Below, piece after piece: positions 45,930-56,057 of a DNA stretch of 64,000 bases (positions within the stretch are counted from its first letter, which is position 1; the number at the start of each line of letters is the position of its first letter). Location: the NCBI GenBank assembly GCA_034620365.1, contig JAQGEQ010000225.1, positions 62,001 to 126,000 on the forward strand. Reading direction: 5' to 3'. The notes under the pieces are model-generated. The model was given only the letters and a program-made list of their open reading frames with translations. It was not told the origin of the DNA and did no database searches. This stretch comes from Pegea sp. RAD2-039 (taxonomy: Eukaryota > Chordata > Thaliacea > Salpida > Salpidae). A program made the translations under genes and the position numbers.

Positions 45930-48513
45930 ATTTTGAGGATTCTGAATGTTTATTTAACAATCATATGAAACGCAATTATTTCTATTTGTAAATTCTTTTC
46001 AATTTTTATTCTGTTTGTAAATTATTTATCAAAATAACTTTAATATTCTGTTTCAGGTTTAAAAACTTCTAAATTAAATCAAATAAGTTCTATTAAATTA
46101 ATAGTTTTTTTCTGCTTCTTACCATAAGTCAGTTCTCTTGCAATAAATTTAATTTATCTTCTAGAGTGCCTCAACCAAATTTTAAATAAATGGTTTAAAG
46201 TGCTTCAAATATTTTGTTTTTGAATCTAGTAAGCAGTTAACAACTAAAATATTGAAGTACAACAACAATAAACAAACTTATATAAATAGAAAACAAATAC
46301 ATAAAACTTACCTTATTGAGCAAAATTATTTCTTAAAGTTATTTCTCAAGAATGGAAATAGTTTAGATAAATATTATCATTATTATTTACGATGTTGGAG
46401 GAAATTATCGAAAATATTTATGTCATCTTGCTTGTTACTTTCCATTTCAAGCTTTCAATCATTTTATTTTCTATCAGAAACATAAATTTCTTATTATGCC
46501 AACAATAGTTTGATTATAGAAATATATTTAATTATTCTACAGATGAAATGCTAATTTATTTCTAAAGAATAAATTTTGTAATTATTTTGATTACTATCTG
46601 TAAGTTTATTATTTCAAATTAATAATTCCTCTAATGAAAGTAAACAAAATCTAACAGCAGAATACCATCTAAATTCCTATCTTATGAGAATCTTAACTAT
46701 AAACTATCAGATGCAGATGTTTCTATCATTTGAAACAAGCTAACTTACAAATAGTGATTATTGAGTCCAAATTAACTTTTAGTTTGTTATTTCTGTTAAT
46801 TATTTCATAAAAACTGTAATGTTAATTGTGAAATGGAATTAGAAATTGAAAAAAATAGAATGTAGTAAGTAGTTATTAAGTGGTTTAAAAAACTGTTCCA
46901 ACTAATAGTTTTATCAAGCTTTTTATTGTAAAAGTTTATTATCTTCATAAAATTATGCAAATAAAATTCAATTCGAATAATAGGGACTGCTTCGGTTGAA
47001 AACGATCTTGCTGAATCTGCTTTGAGTGATGATATCAAAAATAAAGCAAGACACTGTGAGATACTTTCTAGGGTTTCTTTGAAGCTAATTTTTTTCTCTT
47101 TCAGTTGTTTGCGGAGTAGAGAGCGATTTGTTACGATATTCTCTCAATTGCTGGTTTAGAAAACATTTTTTCCATTTTGAAAACAATTTAGATGTAATCG
47201 CTCTTTGATGTTAAACACAAAACTAAACTTTAATGAAAAGACTGAATTGAAATAAGCGATTGTTACAGTTGAGTTGTTTCAACGTAATTCCTGTTTAAAA
47301 TGTAAATTGCCTCTAAGATTGGTTTTAAGATGCCTAAAAGAAGCATTACCGTCAGGTAAGTACTTGTAGAAGCAGTTGATTAAGCCCTTCTCGACTAATA
47401 GACGAAGTGTTTAATCATTTTATGGTTTTTATTTTCCTGGTGTTTTAACTAAAAAATTTTCTACAAGTCACTGTTCTAAGTTAGTTCGGAAAAATTAGTT
47501 ATAATTTTTATTCTAGATGCAACCTTATAGTGCTGTATAAAAGATAAGTGGTATTGTGTACACCACAAAAGATAAGACGAAAGCTCTAAGCCATAGCAGT
47601 AAAAAACTCTATAAAAAAACCTAAGTTTAAATATACTTTTAGCACCTAACTAATGACGCTAATTCTTAGACAAATATCTATCAGATAACCTTTTTAAACT
47701 AAAACTTACTTAAAGTTGAAACTTCAAACAAGTTAAAAAGGTTTTTTAAACAATTTAGATGAAGTTAAAAAGGTTTTTTGTTACATTTGCAGTGTAAAAT
47801 ACGGGTAGCGTTTAAACAAAACAATCTAAATTTTAATCGTAAAATGTTTTTACGAACTTTTGCGTAAAGTTAATAATTGTTTATTTAATTGTGAAATTGA
47901 TAATAAAACTTTTTAGCTGTTTCGTTTAAGGTACTTACCCCGAATAAATTTCAAATTATTCAGCAGTTTTTAAGTAGATTTTGTTTATGAAGTTTATTTT
48001 TTCATCTTTAGCTTTCTAGGATATCAACAAACAGGATGTAATTCTGAATTGAAAATTATTTAATAGATTAGTTGCAAGTATTTTCTGTATATTTTAAACT
48101 TTTAAAACTTTGTATTAAACAATTTACTTTTAAATTAAATATCAATCTTTAAGGTGATAAAAAATATTTTGTTTTATAAAAACTTACTAATGTAAAAGTA
48201 ATAATTTAACTTTTAGTTATTACTCAAAAATTTGTTTTTAAAATTTGTTTATTTACTTTCATTAACTATTATAAAAATGTTTTTATTTTTTAATCAAATT
48301 TTAAGTCTTAATTATTTTCTTTTCAATCTGTTTAAGGATTTATCAAAAAGATTTATTTTAAATTAAAACTTTTAATTGTATTTATCACTAGAATGAATAA
48401 TTAATTTATAATAAATTGTTTAATTTATTTGTTTTTTTAATTTGTTATTTAATCAAACTTTATTTTAGAAATTAAATAATTTAAAAAATGAAATTTTTAC
48501 AGATTTTGAAAAA
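45930..48513. other. Intergenic spacer upstream of the S28 peptidase
   Basis: AT-rich. The patch 46980-47130 is slightly less AT rich with a 77-codon minus frame lacking motifs. No gene or repeat recognised. Confidence 0.5.
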
Positions 48514-51059
48514 ATGATGAAAACTTTTATTTTATTAATTTTTCTATTTGTTGTAAGTTGTTCATGTCACCTTCCTTATGAAGAGAAATATTTTCAGCAA
48601 AATTTAGATCATTACAACTTCCAAAGCCATGGAAATAAAACTTATAACCAACGTTATCTCATCAGTTGTAAGTTTTCTACTAAAAATTGTCTAAAAATTC
48701 CTAAAAATCAAATTTTTTTCAGCTGTTTACTTCAGAAAACCAGAAAATCCGATATTTTTCTACACCGGTAATGAAGGCGATATTGAAAGTTTTATGAAAG
48801 CTTCTGGTTTTGTTGGTTATTTAGCTGCTTATATGAATGCTTTAATAGTTTTTGCAGAACACGTAAGCTTAATACCAGAAAATTATTGATTAAAAAACTT
48901 TTTATTTATTTCTAATCAACTAATAATTGAACTTTTAGAGATATTATGGAAAGTCGTTACCATTTGGCGAGGATTCATTTAAACCAGAAAATATTGGCTT
49001 GTTGACAATTGAACAAGCTTTAGCAGATTTTGCAAATTTAATGGTTCATTTGAAATCAGAGTTTGGAACTCCTGATACACAGATCGTAACTTTTGGTGGA
49101 AGGTTAGAAAACTTGTGATGATTCATTAAAATTTAGAATTTAAAGATTTAGTTGAAAATCAATCAACATTTTTTTTCATAAAATTTTAAAAGTAGAAATT
49201 TAAAAATAAAAAATTTGAGTTTAAAAACCAACAGAATATTCAAATATGGATTTAATTGAATAAATCATCTTTTCAAAAATAATAACAAATAAATATCTTT
49301 CTTTTAATAGTGGAAATCATTCCAGTGTACAAATAATCCAGATTTTACACAAGTTGAAACTTAATGTAGTTTTCAAAGAAATAAAAATAACAAAATCAGA
49401 ATTATTTGAAATAAACCAATGAAATTAAAGCTATGGAGGTCAACTTGCGGCTTATATGAGGATCAGATATCCGAATCTAGTGATTGGGGCTTTATCTGCA
49501 AGTGCCCCTTTATACTGGATAACCAATCGGGGCGACTCACATGGTTTCTGGGACTCTGTCACAAAGACTTTTTCATCTCATGATGGATGTAGGGATGTCG
49601 TTGAAAGAGGATTTTCTCGGATCAAACAGTGATCTACATCCTCTATATAAGATCACATTTTTATCAAACTTCTTTCAGACTAGCTGAACAAGGGAGTTAT
49701 GACGTCATCACTGATACTTTTAAAACTTGCGAAAAGATTGATGAGAACAACTTGAATCATTTATTAGGATGGATTCGGAACGCTTTTACTGATCTTGCGA
49801 TGATGAATTATCCCTACCCCACAGACTTCTTAGCTCCATTGCCTGGCAACCCTGTAAAGGTGAAATCAGTTGTTTCAAGCCACGTGATTGGTTGATATGA
49901 GAAGTCAGTTTCTTTGAAGATCTGACTTTCAAAATCAAATCGTTTTCCTCATTGAAATGATAAATATTTTTTTCTATTTTCTTCTACTTCTATTTTCCAT
50001 TGAAAACTTTGTTTTTATCAAGTTGAGGATAAAACTAATAAAAATTGTAAATTGCTCAAAATATAAGCAACTTACTGAATTGTGATCCTTAAGACCTTTT
50101 CATTATCTTCCTCTTATGTTGTTCTTTATAAGAAATCGTCCCTAGCAACCACAATTCATAATTTCTTTGAATATTCAGGTTGCTTGTGAGAAAGCTGTCA
50201 AGGCATCTTCTGATCTTAAAGGGCTCGCTATCATCACTTCTCTGTATTATAAAGGAGACTCAACATCAACTAAATGCTCCAAAATGTTTGAAGAATATGT
50301 AGAATGTTCAGATCCTACAGGTTGTGGAGTCGGTAATGACGCTTTAGCTTGGGATTATCAGGTAAGTGATGTAGTTGATGAAGTTTTTGGGATCAACTTT
50401 TTGTAGGCTTGTACAGAGATTATTCTTCCTGGTGGAACTAATAGTTCACTTGATATGTTTCCAACAATTCCTTTTACTCAACAAATGCGAGCTGATTACT
50501 GCAGGAAAAAGTTTGGTGTGGAACCCAGACTCAATTGGATTGCCACTGAAGTAAATAAAAACCATCTACAACCATTCACAACCATCTACAACCACCTACA
50601 ACCATCCACAACCACCTACAACCATCCACAACCACCTACAACCATTCACAACCATCCACAACCATCTACAACCACCTACAACCATCCACAACCACCTACA
50701 ACCATTCACTAGACTAACGTTTGTTGGTTTCAGTTTTGGACTGAAAGATTGAAACTAGCAAGCAACATCATTTTCTCAAACGGTGATCTTGATCCTTGGG
50801 CGGATGGAGGAATTAATGAGGATTTGTCTCCATCTCTTCCAGCTATCAGAGTCATCGGTGGAGCTCACCACTTAGATCTGAGGTCAGTTGATATCAAACA
50901 ATTTGCAAATAATTTGCAAGTTGGCGAATCAAACATCAAAAAGATAAATTTAATGTTGTCAGGACTCCTAACGAAGCTGATCCAAAAACAGTTGAAGATG
51001 CAAGATACAAAGAGTGCGCTCACATCCTTCAGTGGATCAGGAACACTACCAGTGTCTAA
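48514..51059 (+). CDS. DPP7: Dipeptidyl peptidase 7 (DPP2)-like S28 serine peptidase, 9 exons, 469 aa
   Basis: Lysosomal or secreted prolyl-type dipeptidase. Exons: 48514-48667, 48723-48862, 48939-49102, 49431-49628, 49679-49859, 50179-50361, 50407-50550, 50734-50882, 50963-51059; phase is continuous. A signal peptide ([17 protein letters not shown]) is followed by the S28 start NLDHYNF and [13 protein letters not shown]. The nucleophile lies in [13 protein letters not shown] (Ser about 153, codon split by intron 3), the acid in [13 protein letters not shown] (Asp about 408) and the histidine in GGAHHLDLR (about 433-434). [27 protein letters not shown] and MFPTIPFT agree with DPP7 rather than PRCP. 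Six or more cysteines suit a disulfide-rich lysosomal protein. It is complete and looks active. One intron carries a minisatellite and another a short repeat. Confidence 0.95.
50075..50168 (+). repeat. Short dispersed repeat family, copy b
   Basis: GAATTGTGATCCTTAAGACC, then TTTTCATTATCTTCCTCTTA and TTGTTCTTTATAAGAA match copies a and c. It lies at the end of the DPP7 intron 49860-50178, stopping about 10 bases before the acceptor. Confidence 0.55.
50558..50708 (+). repeat. Minisatellite in a DPP7 intron, 10-bp unit
   Basis: About 15 copies of ACAACCATCT with variants (ACAACCACCT, ACAACCATTC). It starts within 10 bases of the donor of intron 7 (50551) and takes up most of the intron. Neither AG nor GT occurs within the unit on the sense strand. 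Confidence 0.95.
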
Positions 51060-52569
51060 ATCAACACTTTGATATCTTCAGCTTTATTTTGTGGTTTTTA
51101 ATTTACTTGTAGCAGTTTAAAAGTGGTTCTTCATCTTCAATTTTTATCTCAATAATTAGATAAGAGTTTGTAGAAACAGAAAACTTATCTCTAATTTCAA
51201 TTTGTTGCTTTTCATCAATGTCAATAAAAACTGTTTCATCTGTTTTTTAACTAGCTTCTATAAAACTTTATTGAATTTGGTGGTTTTGAATTTGTGGTTT
51301 TTATTTGATATAAATTTAATTTTAAACTTTCATCTAACTTCATATATTCAATAAAATTTCGGATTTTATCATTAGATGAATTTATTGTCAAAATTCTTTA
51401 AAATCTTCAACAAAATTTAAGTAAGTTTTTTAAATATGTAAAAAAATTAAACTTCTAAATTATCATTTGTCAATAACTTAAATATTAAAGTAAAAAAATC
51501 ATTTTTTTTGTCAGTTTATATTAGATGATATGTGAATATAAAACAGATTATTTAAATTGAAACCATTTATCAGCAACAAAATTCAATTAGTAGAGATGAC
51601 TTATTTACATTATTTACTAAACTTATAAATATTTTAATAACTTTTAAATAATTTGAAGTTTCATGTAAACAGTTGTCTCATTACATCATCAAATTTACTA
51701 AAAATAAATTTGTTTTTTGAAAGTGTTGCATAAAAAAGTTAGCTTCTGGATCAATAGAAGATGTTTTCAGATCTATTAGCGTTGATGCTTTTGTCTAAAG
51801 ATGAAATCTGTTGGAAGTTTTTTAAAATGTTTGAAACTCTGATTAACCTCAAAACACTTTTAATCTATTTGAATAAGGAAGCGATGACGTCATCATTATG
51901 ATCACAATTTTGAAGATGAATTTGTGTAATTTATTGAATTGGTTGAGGTTAACAAATTTCTAATCTTTTGTTGAATAAAATTCATTCGAAATTAAAAGTT
52001 TTGAAATACTTTTAATGAAGTTCAACTTATTTAGTTCCAAATAATAAAAAATCTTCATATATTTAAGTTTTCTGTTTTTTGTGGTCGAAAATGGAATACA
52101 AAACACATTTATGTAAATCTGATGGCAATGTTCCTCATCTAGCATATTTGCTGAAGTATTGGAAGACTTTGATGAAACAATCAAGTCTAGATTCTAAATA
52201 TTACTGAAAACTGAAAAGTCTTTCATAAAAAAAGAAACTGAATTGAGTTGTAAATAAATTGAATAATCTAAGAGAAGTCAAGAAAGATGTTCACAACTTT
52301 TGATGATCAGATGTAAACTATTTAAAGTTTTATTTAAATTTTATAAATAGTTCAATAATTTTGAAAGCTAAAAATATTCCAAAAGTTAAAACTCAATATT
52401 TGCTTTATTCATTTAAAAGATAAAAAATAAGTTTTTCAACAAAATAAACAAGAAAAAAAAAGAAAATTTGAATCAAATAGAAAATTGACAGGAAGTTTTG
52501 TAAAGATGTATCTACAAACAAAACAGAATATCACAACAATTGATAGAATCATGCAACAACTCGAAATAT
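51060..52569. other. Convergent spacer between DPP7 and SCOC
   Basis: DPP7 3' UTR with AATAAA at about 51223-51228, then AT-rich DNA. A 74-codon minus frame at 51960-52184 (DEEHCHQIYINV) shows no known family and is probably chance or a UTR. Confidence 0.5.
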
Positions 52570-53385
52570 TTATTTACTTTTACATTTATTTCCAGTATGT
52601 TGAAATACAGAAGAACTACACATCAAGTTTTCAATATACTTTCCCAAAACATCGTTTTCAGATTTCAATTTCAAATTCTCCTCTTTTACAGAATCAACTC
52701 TTTGAGAAAGATCTTCTAGAGTATTCTGCAACTCCAAGATCTGGTTGACAATTCTGGCTTTTTCTGCAGCTTCATCTGGACTTTGACATTCATCTAAGAC
52801 AAGAGATTTTTTAATCTTTAAAAATTACAAAATCATCTATAGTTTTTTAATCAAGGTACTTGAAAAGTTATAGCCTATAGATAACTTAAAAACAGTTTGA
52901 AATTCCTAACTTTTAAGTTAAACTATTTACTAAAAGAAAAAGCTTTTAAATAATATTGTTGTACACACTGATAATAAACAGTTTATCTACTTATAATTGT
53001 AGCAAAATAAAAATAATTATTGTTAATTAAATGATAATTTTTTATGAAATAAAAACAAGTTAGTTTTAAAAGAGAAATATTTTTAGCTTTTACAAATTTG
53101 AACAGATTTAATTTCAAAATATAAAAAAGTTTTTCTAAGCTATGAAATAAAACTTTTTTATTTTCTAAAATTAAATAATAAATTAATTCCAATAAAATTA
53201 AATCTTATATTTACATATAAGCAACTAAATAACAAATTATTTGTTGGAAATAAATTTGTTTAAGATAAATTGAAAATAAATAAAAATCAAACATTTTCAC
53301 CTCTAGCTTCAGACTCTAAAGTCAGTGTTTCAAAATCATTATTTAAATTATCATTATAAACATCAGTAGTTGCTTCTTCACTCAT
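52570..53385 (-). CDS. SCOC: Short coiled-coil protein SCOC/UNC-69, 2 exons, 102 aa
   Basis: Small Golgi/endosome-associated coiled-coil protein that binds ARL1 and FEZ-type adaptors and acts in axonal transport and autophagy. Exons: 53385-53301 and 52793-52570, joined in phase. The first exon is an acidic leader ([17 protein letters not shown]). The second carries the conserved coiled coil: [20 protein letters not shown], then [19 protein letters not shown] and SSSVFQHT, nearly identical to SCOC family members. Length is normal. The 507-bp intron is AT rich and shows nothing further. Confidence 0.95.
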
Positions 53386-55054
53386 AATTTAGATTTAATA
53401 AAAACTTATCCAAAATATTTATCAAAGATAGAATCTAAAACAACAAATTTAGAGTTTTAAGAAACAAACTTAAAAAACAGTTTTTTTTAAATCATTTAGA
53501 AAAAGTAAATTCAATTATTGTGATTATATTTCCAACAAAATTACATCAACATCAATTTTCAAGTAATTTTCTCAATAAGAAATTGATAAAAAGTTTTCAA
53601 AATTCTCAATTTATAACTTACAAAAATATCTTACTAATACCTCTGCAGTTTTTCTATTGTGATATTTAAGACCTTTTTATTATTTTTCTATTCATAAAAT
53701 TTGGTTTTTGTCCCTTAAAAAGAACTTGTCGCTCACAATTATAAATTCGATAAAATAAATAAAAGATAAAATTTAGATCAAAGCGGTCTAAGTACTTTTC
53801 TAAATATTAATAAAAACAATTTTGATCTAAAATGTTTAATTTCCTACAATTCATCTCAAACCGTAACAGAAAATAACAAAATATTGAAAATTTTCAAATT
53901 ATAAAATTATAAAATCATCTAAATTTTTTCTAAATTTCAAATAAATACAATTTAGTCAAAAACTAAATAAAAATAAAGCAACTTTCTACAAAAACCTAGT
54001 TTTGTGTATAATTAATTATTTTGATGAAACAAATTGGCTTTTTTTAAATAATCAAATTTGTAAATACACTAAAAGTACTTTGAGACAGAAGATAGAATGT
54101 AATATTGAAAGTATTTACAAATATTGAAACGGAAAACATGGAAAGATGGCCAATGGACATCTGTGTAAAAATACAGACATTTGCTTCTAGTAGCTACTGG
54201 TATCCTAAAGCTTTGATTTTTAAACAAATCATTAAGTCGAAATAACGATTTTCCATCAAGTTATAAATAATTTTGGTGAAAGTGTTGAGTTATTAAATAT
54301 TTTTTAATTCATTTAATTTATAAAGATCTTAAATTTAAATAGAGTTCATTCAACCGATAAATCGCGAATAATAATCATACTTTCACAAACGGCACTTTTT
54401 GTAATCTTCTAAACTTAAAACTTAAATGAAGTCTTTAGTCAACCTTATAATCGGCAACTGTTTTAAACTCAGCTAGCTTCAATTGAGCTTGCTCAGAAAT
54501 TCGCTCCTGAAACTGGTTCAAGTAAGAAAATATCCGAGTTGATTTGATTGAATATTTTTAAACTTTTTAAGTAAATAAAATTTGTATTTATTATTCGTAT
54601 TGTTATTAGTCGTAGTTACCAAAAAGATGAATGGTTTAACTTGTTTAATTAGATGTTAAATTATATTAGAAAGCTAAATTTCGTTAAATTAAATTAATAA
54701 TTTAAATAGTTGTTAAAATTTAGTTATTAAGTATTTAGTAATCGATCTTCCTGTCTGTTTTAAAAACTAAATTATAAATTTAAATCGAAGATGAACGCTA
54801 TATTTCTTTGATTAATTTGATCACCGATTATATTTTAATTTACTTTTACGAAATTTGTGCTTCTTTGTTGAAATTAATTTGATTTAAAAGAAGCCGTAAG
54901 TTTTCTATTTCCTAATTGTTTTAATTAAACTAGACAATTTGGACTTTTTTTATATTTGCACTTTAATATAATTCAAATGATAATTCGCGTTTTTTAATAA
55001 ATTTTGAAATGATATCAGCTGATATTATCTATTAGTTTGATGAAATTTGGTTGA
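53386..55054. other. Spacer upstream of SCOC
   Basis: AT-rich region. It contains repeat copy c (53.64-53.77 kb). No gene seen. Confidence 0.5.
53641..53768 (+). repeat. Short dispersed repeat family, copy c
   Basis: CTCTGCAGTTTTTCTATTGT, then GATATTTAAGACCTTTTTAT and a terminal AACTTGTCGCTCACAATT before an AATAAATAAA tail, matching copies a and b. Confidence 0.6.
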
Positions 55055-55677
55055 TATGTTTCCAGATGTTCTTTTAAAATATAGTAAGTTACTTTTTCGT
55101 ATTTTTTAAAATATTTTCTAGTCTGCTATTTTCAAGCTTTCAGCATTCGTCGATGTCATTGATGAAAATAATCTTCAAAATCTTTCATAATTGAAACTTG
55201 TCAGACGAAATATTTTAGAAATTTGCTTTTATCCAAGCTACTTGTTGTGTCTTGGAGTGAGTAAACTTCTACGTAACCTGATTGCTTTCTTAAATCATCT
55301 GAAAAATTAATAGATATAAATTTTTAATGACATCTTTCCAGAAACTCCAAAACTGCTTGAAGACAAGAGAAATTGAAGATGTCGTGTTTAGTTGTAAATA
55401 AAGACTTGATCTTAGAAGTTTTTGTAAGTAGAGGTAGTTTTTTGATGATGTTATTAAACAAGAACATCAAATCAACAAATTGAGTTCAGCTGTTCCCATG
55501 AAGGCATAGGATTTAGCTAAAAGTTTTTATTTATTCACTAAAATTCGATATTGATGCGGAACACGACCACTTTGATGAAAACGAGGTTTTGTACAACTGC
55601 AGGTTACATGACCACATTAGAATTGTCGATGGTTCAGTTTATACAAAGAAAACAAAAGTGAACAATAAACTAAATTG
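55055..55677 (+). CDS. Possible small spliced gene of unknown function
   Basis: Several coding-like pieces with splice signals: ATG at about 55055 (MFPDVLLKY) before a GTAAGT donor; a piece ending TGG-A before GTGAGT near 55257, resumed after TTTCCAG near 55343 (KLQNCLKTREIEDVVF); and a block ending at 55677 (DIDAEHDHFDENEVLYNC, RLHDHIRIVDGSVYTKK, stop). The last block has strongly non-random composition. I could not join all pieces in one phase, so exon structure and even strand are provisional. It would converge on the BET gene. Confidence 0.25.
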
Positions 55678-56057
55678 AATTATTTGTCGACATTTATGTA
55701 CACGACTTCTTCAGTTGGTACCAACCAACCAGCCAGCTTAGCAACCAGCTCAGTATCCTAGCAACCAGAGTAATCACTACAAGATTGATTTGCTAGAAAA
55801 TTGATGTAGCAAAAAAATACACAAATGTGAAAATCATTATTTTCGTATATGAAAAAAGAAGATGAGGAAAACATAAAAAAAAATAAATAATAAACGGCGG
55901 CGGTGGTGGCGGCGGTTGCCATGACGACGACGACGCGACAAGTTGCCTGCATTCGAAGTTAGAAGTAAAAAATTATCCAAATCCTCATTCAGTTCGACTT
56001 GTCGACTGATCTTTGGCACTTAACTTAGATATGTGGGTCGGGATAGGTGGTCGGGGA

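Noticed and set aside
46805-47038. Minus-strand 77-codon frame with a balanced first third
   Set aside because: Only about 25 residues look protein-like and no splice partner was found.
50455-50712. Asn-His-Leu-Gln-Pro repeat peptide continuing the DPP7 frame
   Set aside because: It reads through the GTAAAT donor at 50551 into an intronic 10-bp array. The family alignment resumes at 50734.
51960-52184. Minus-strand frame of 74 codons between DPP7 and SCOC
   Set aside because: Becomes Asn/Lys/Leu-rich chance sequence in its second half. It more likely lies in the SCOC 3' region.
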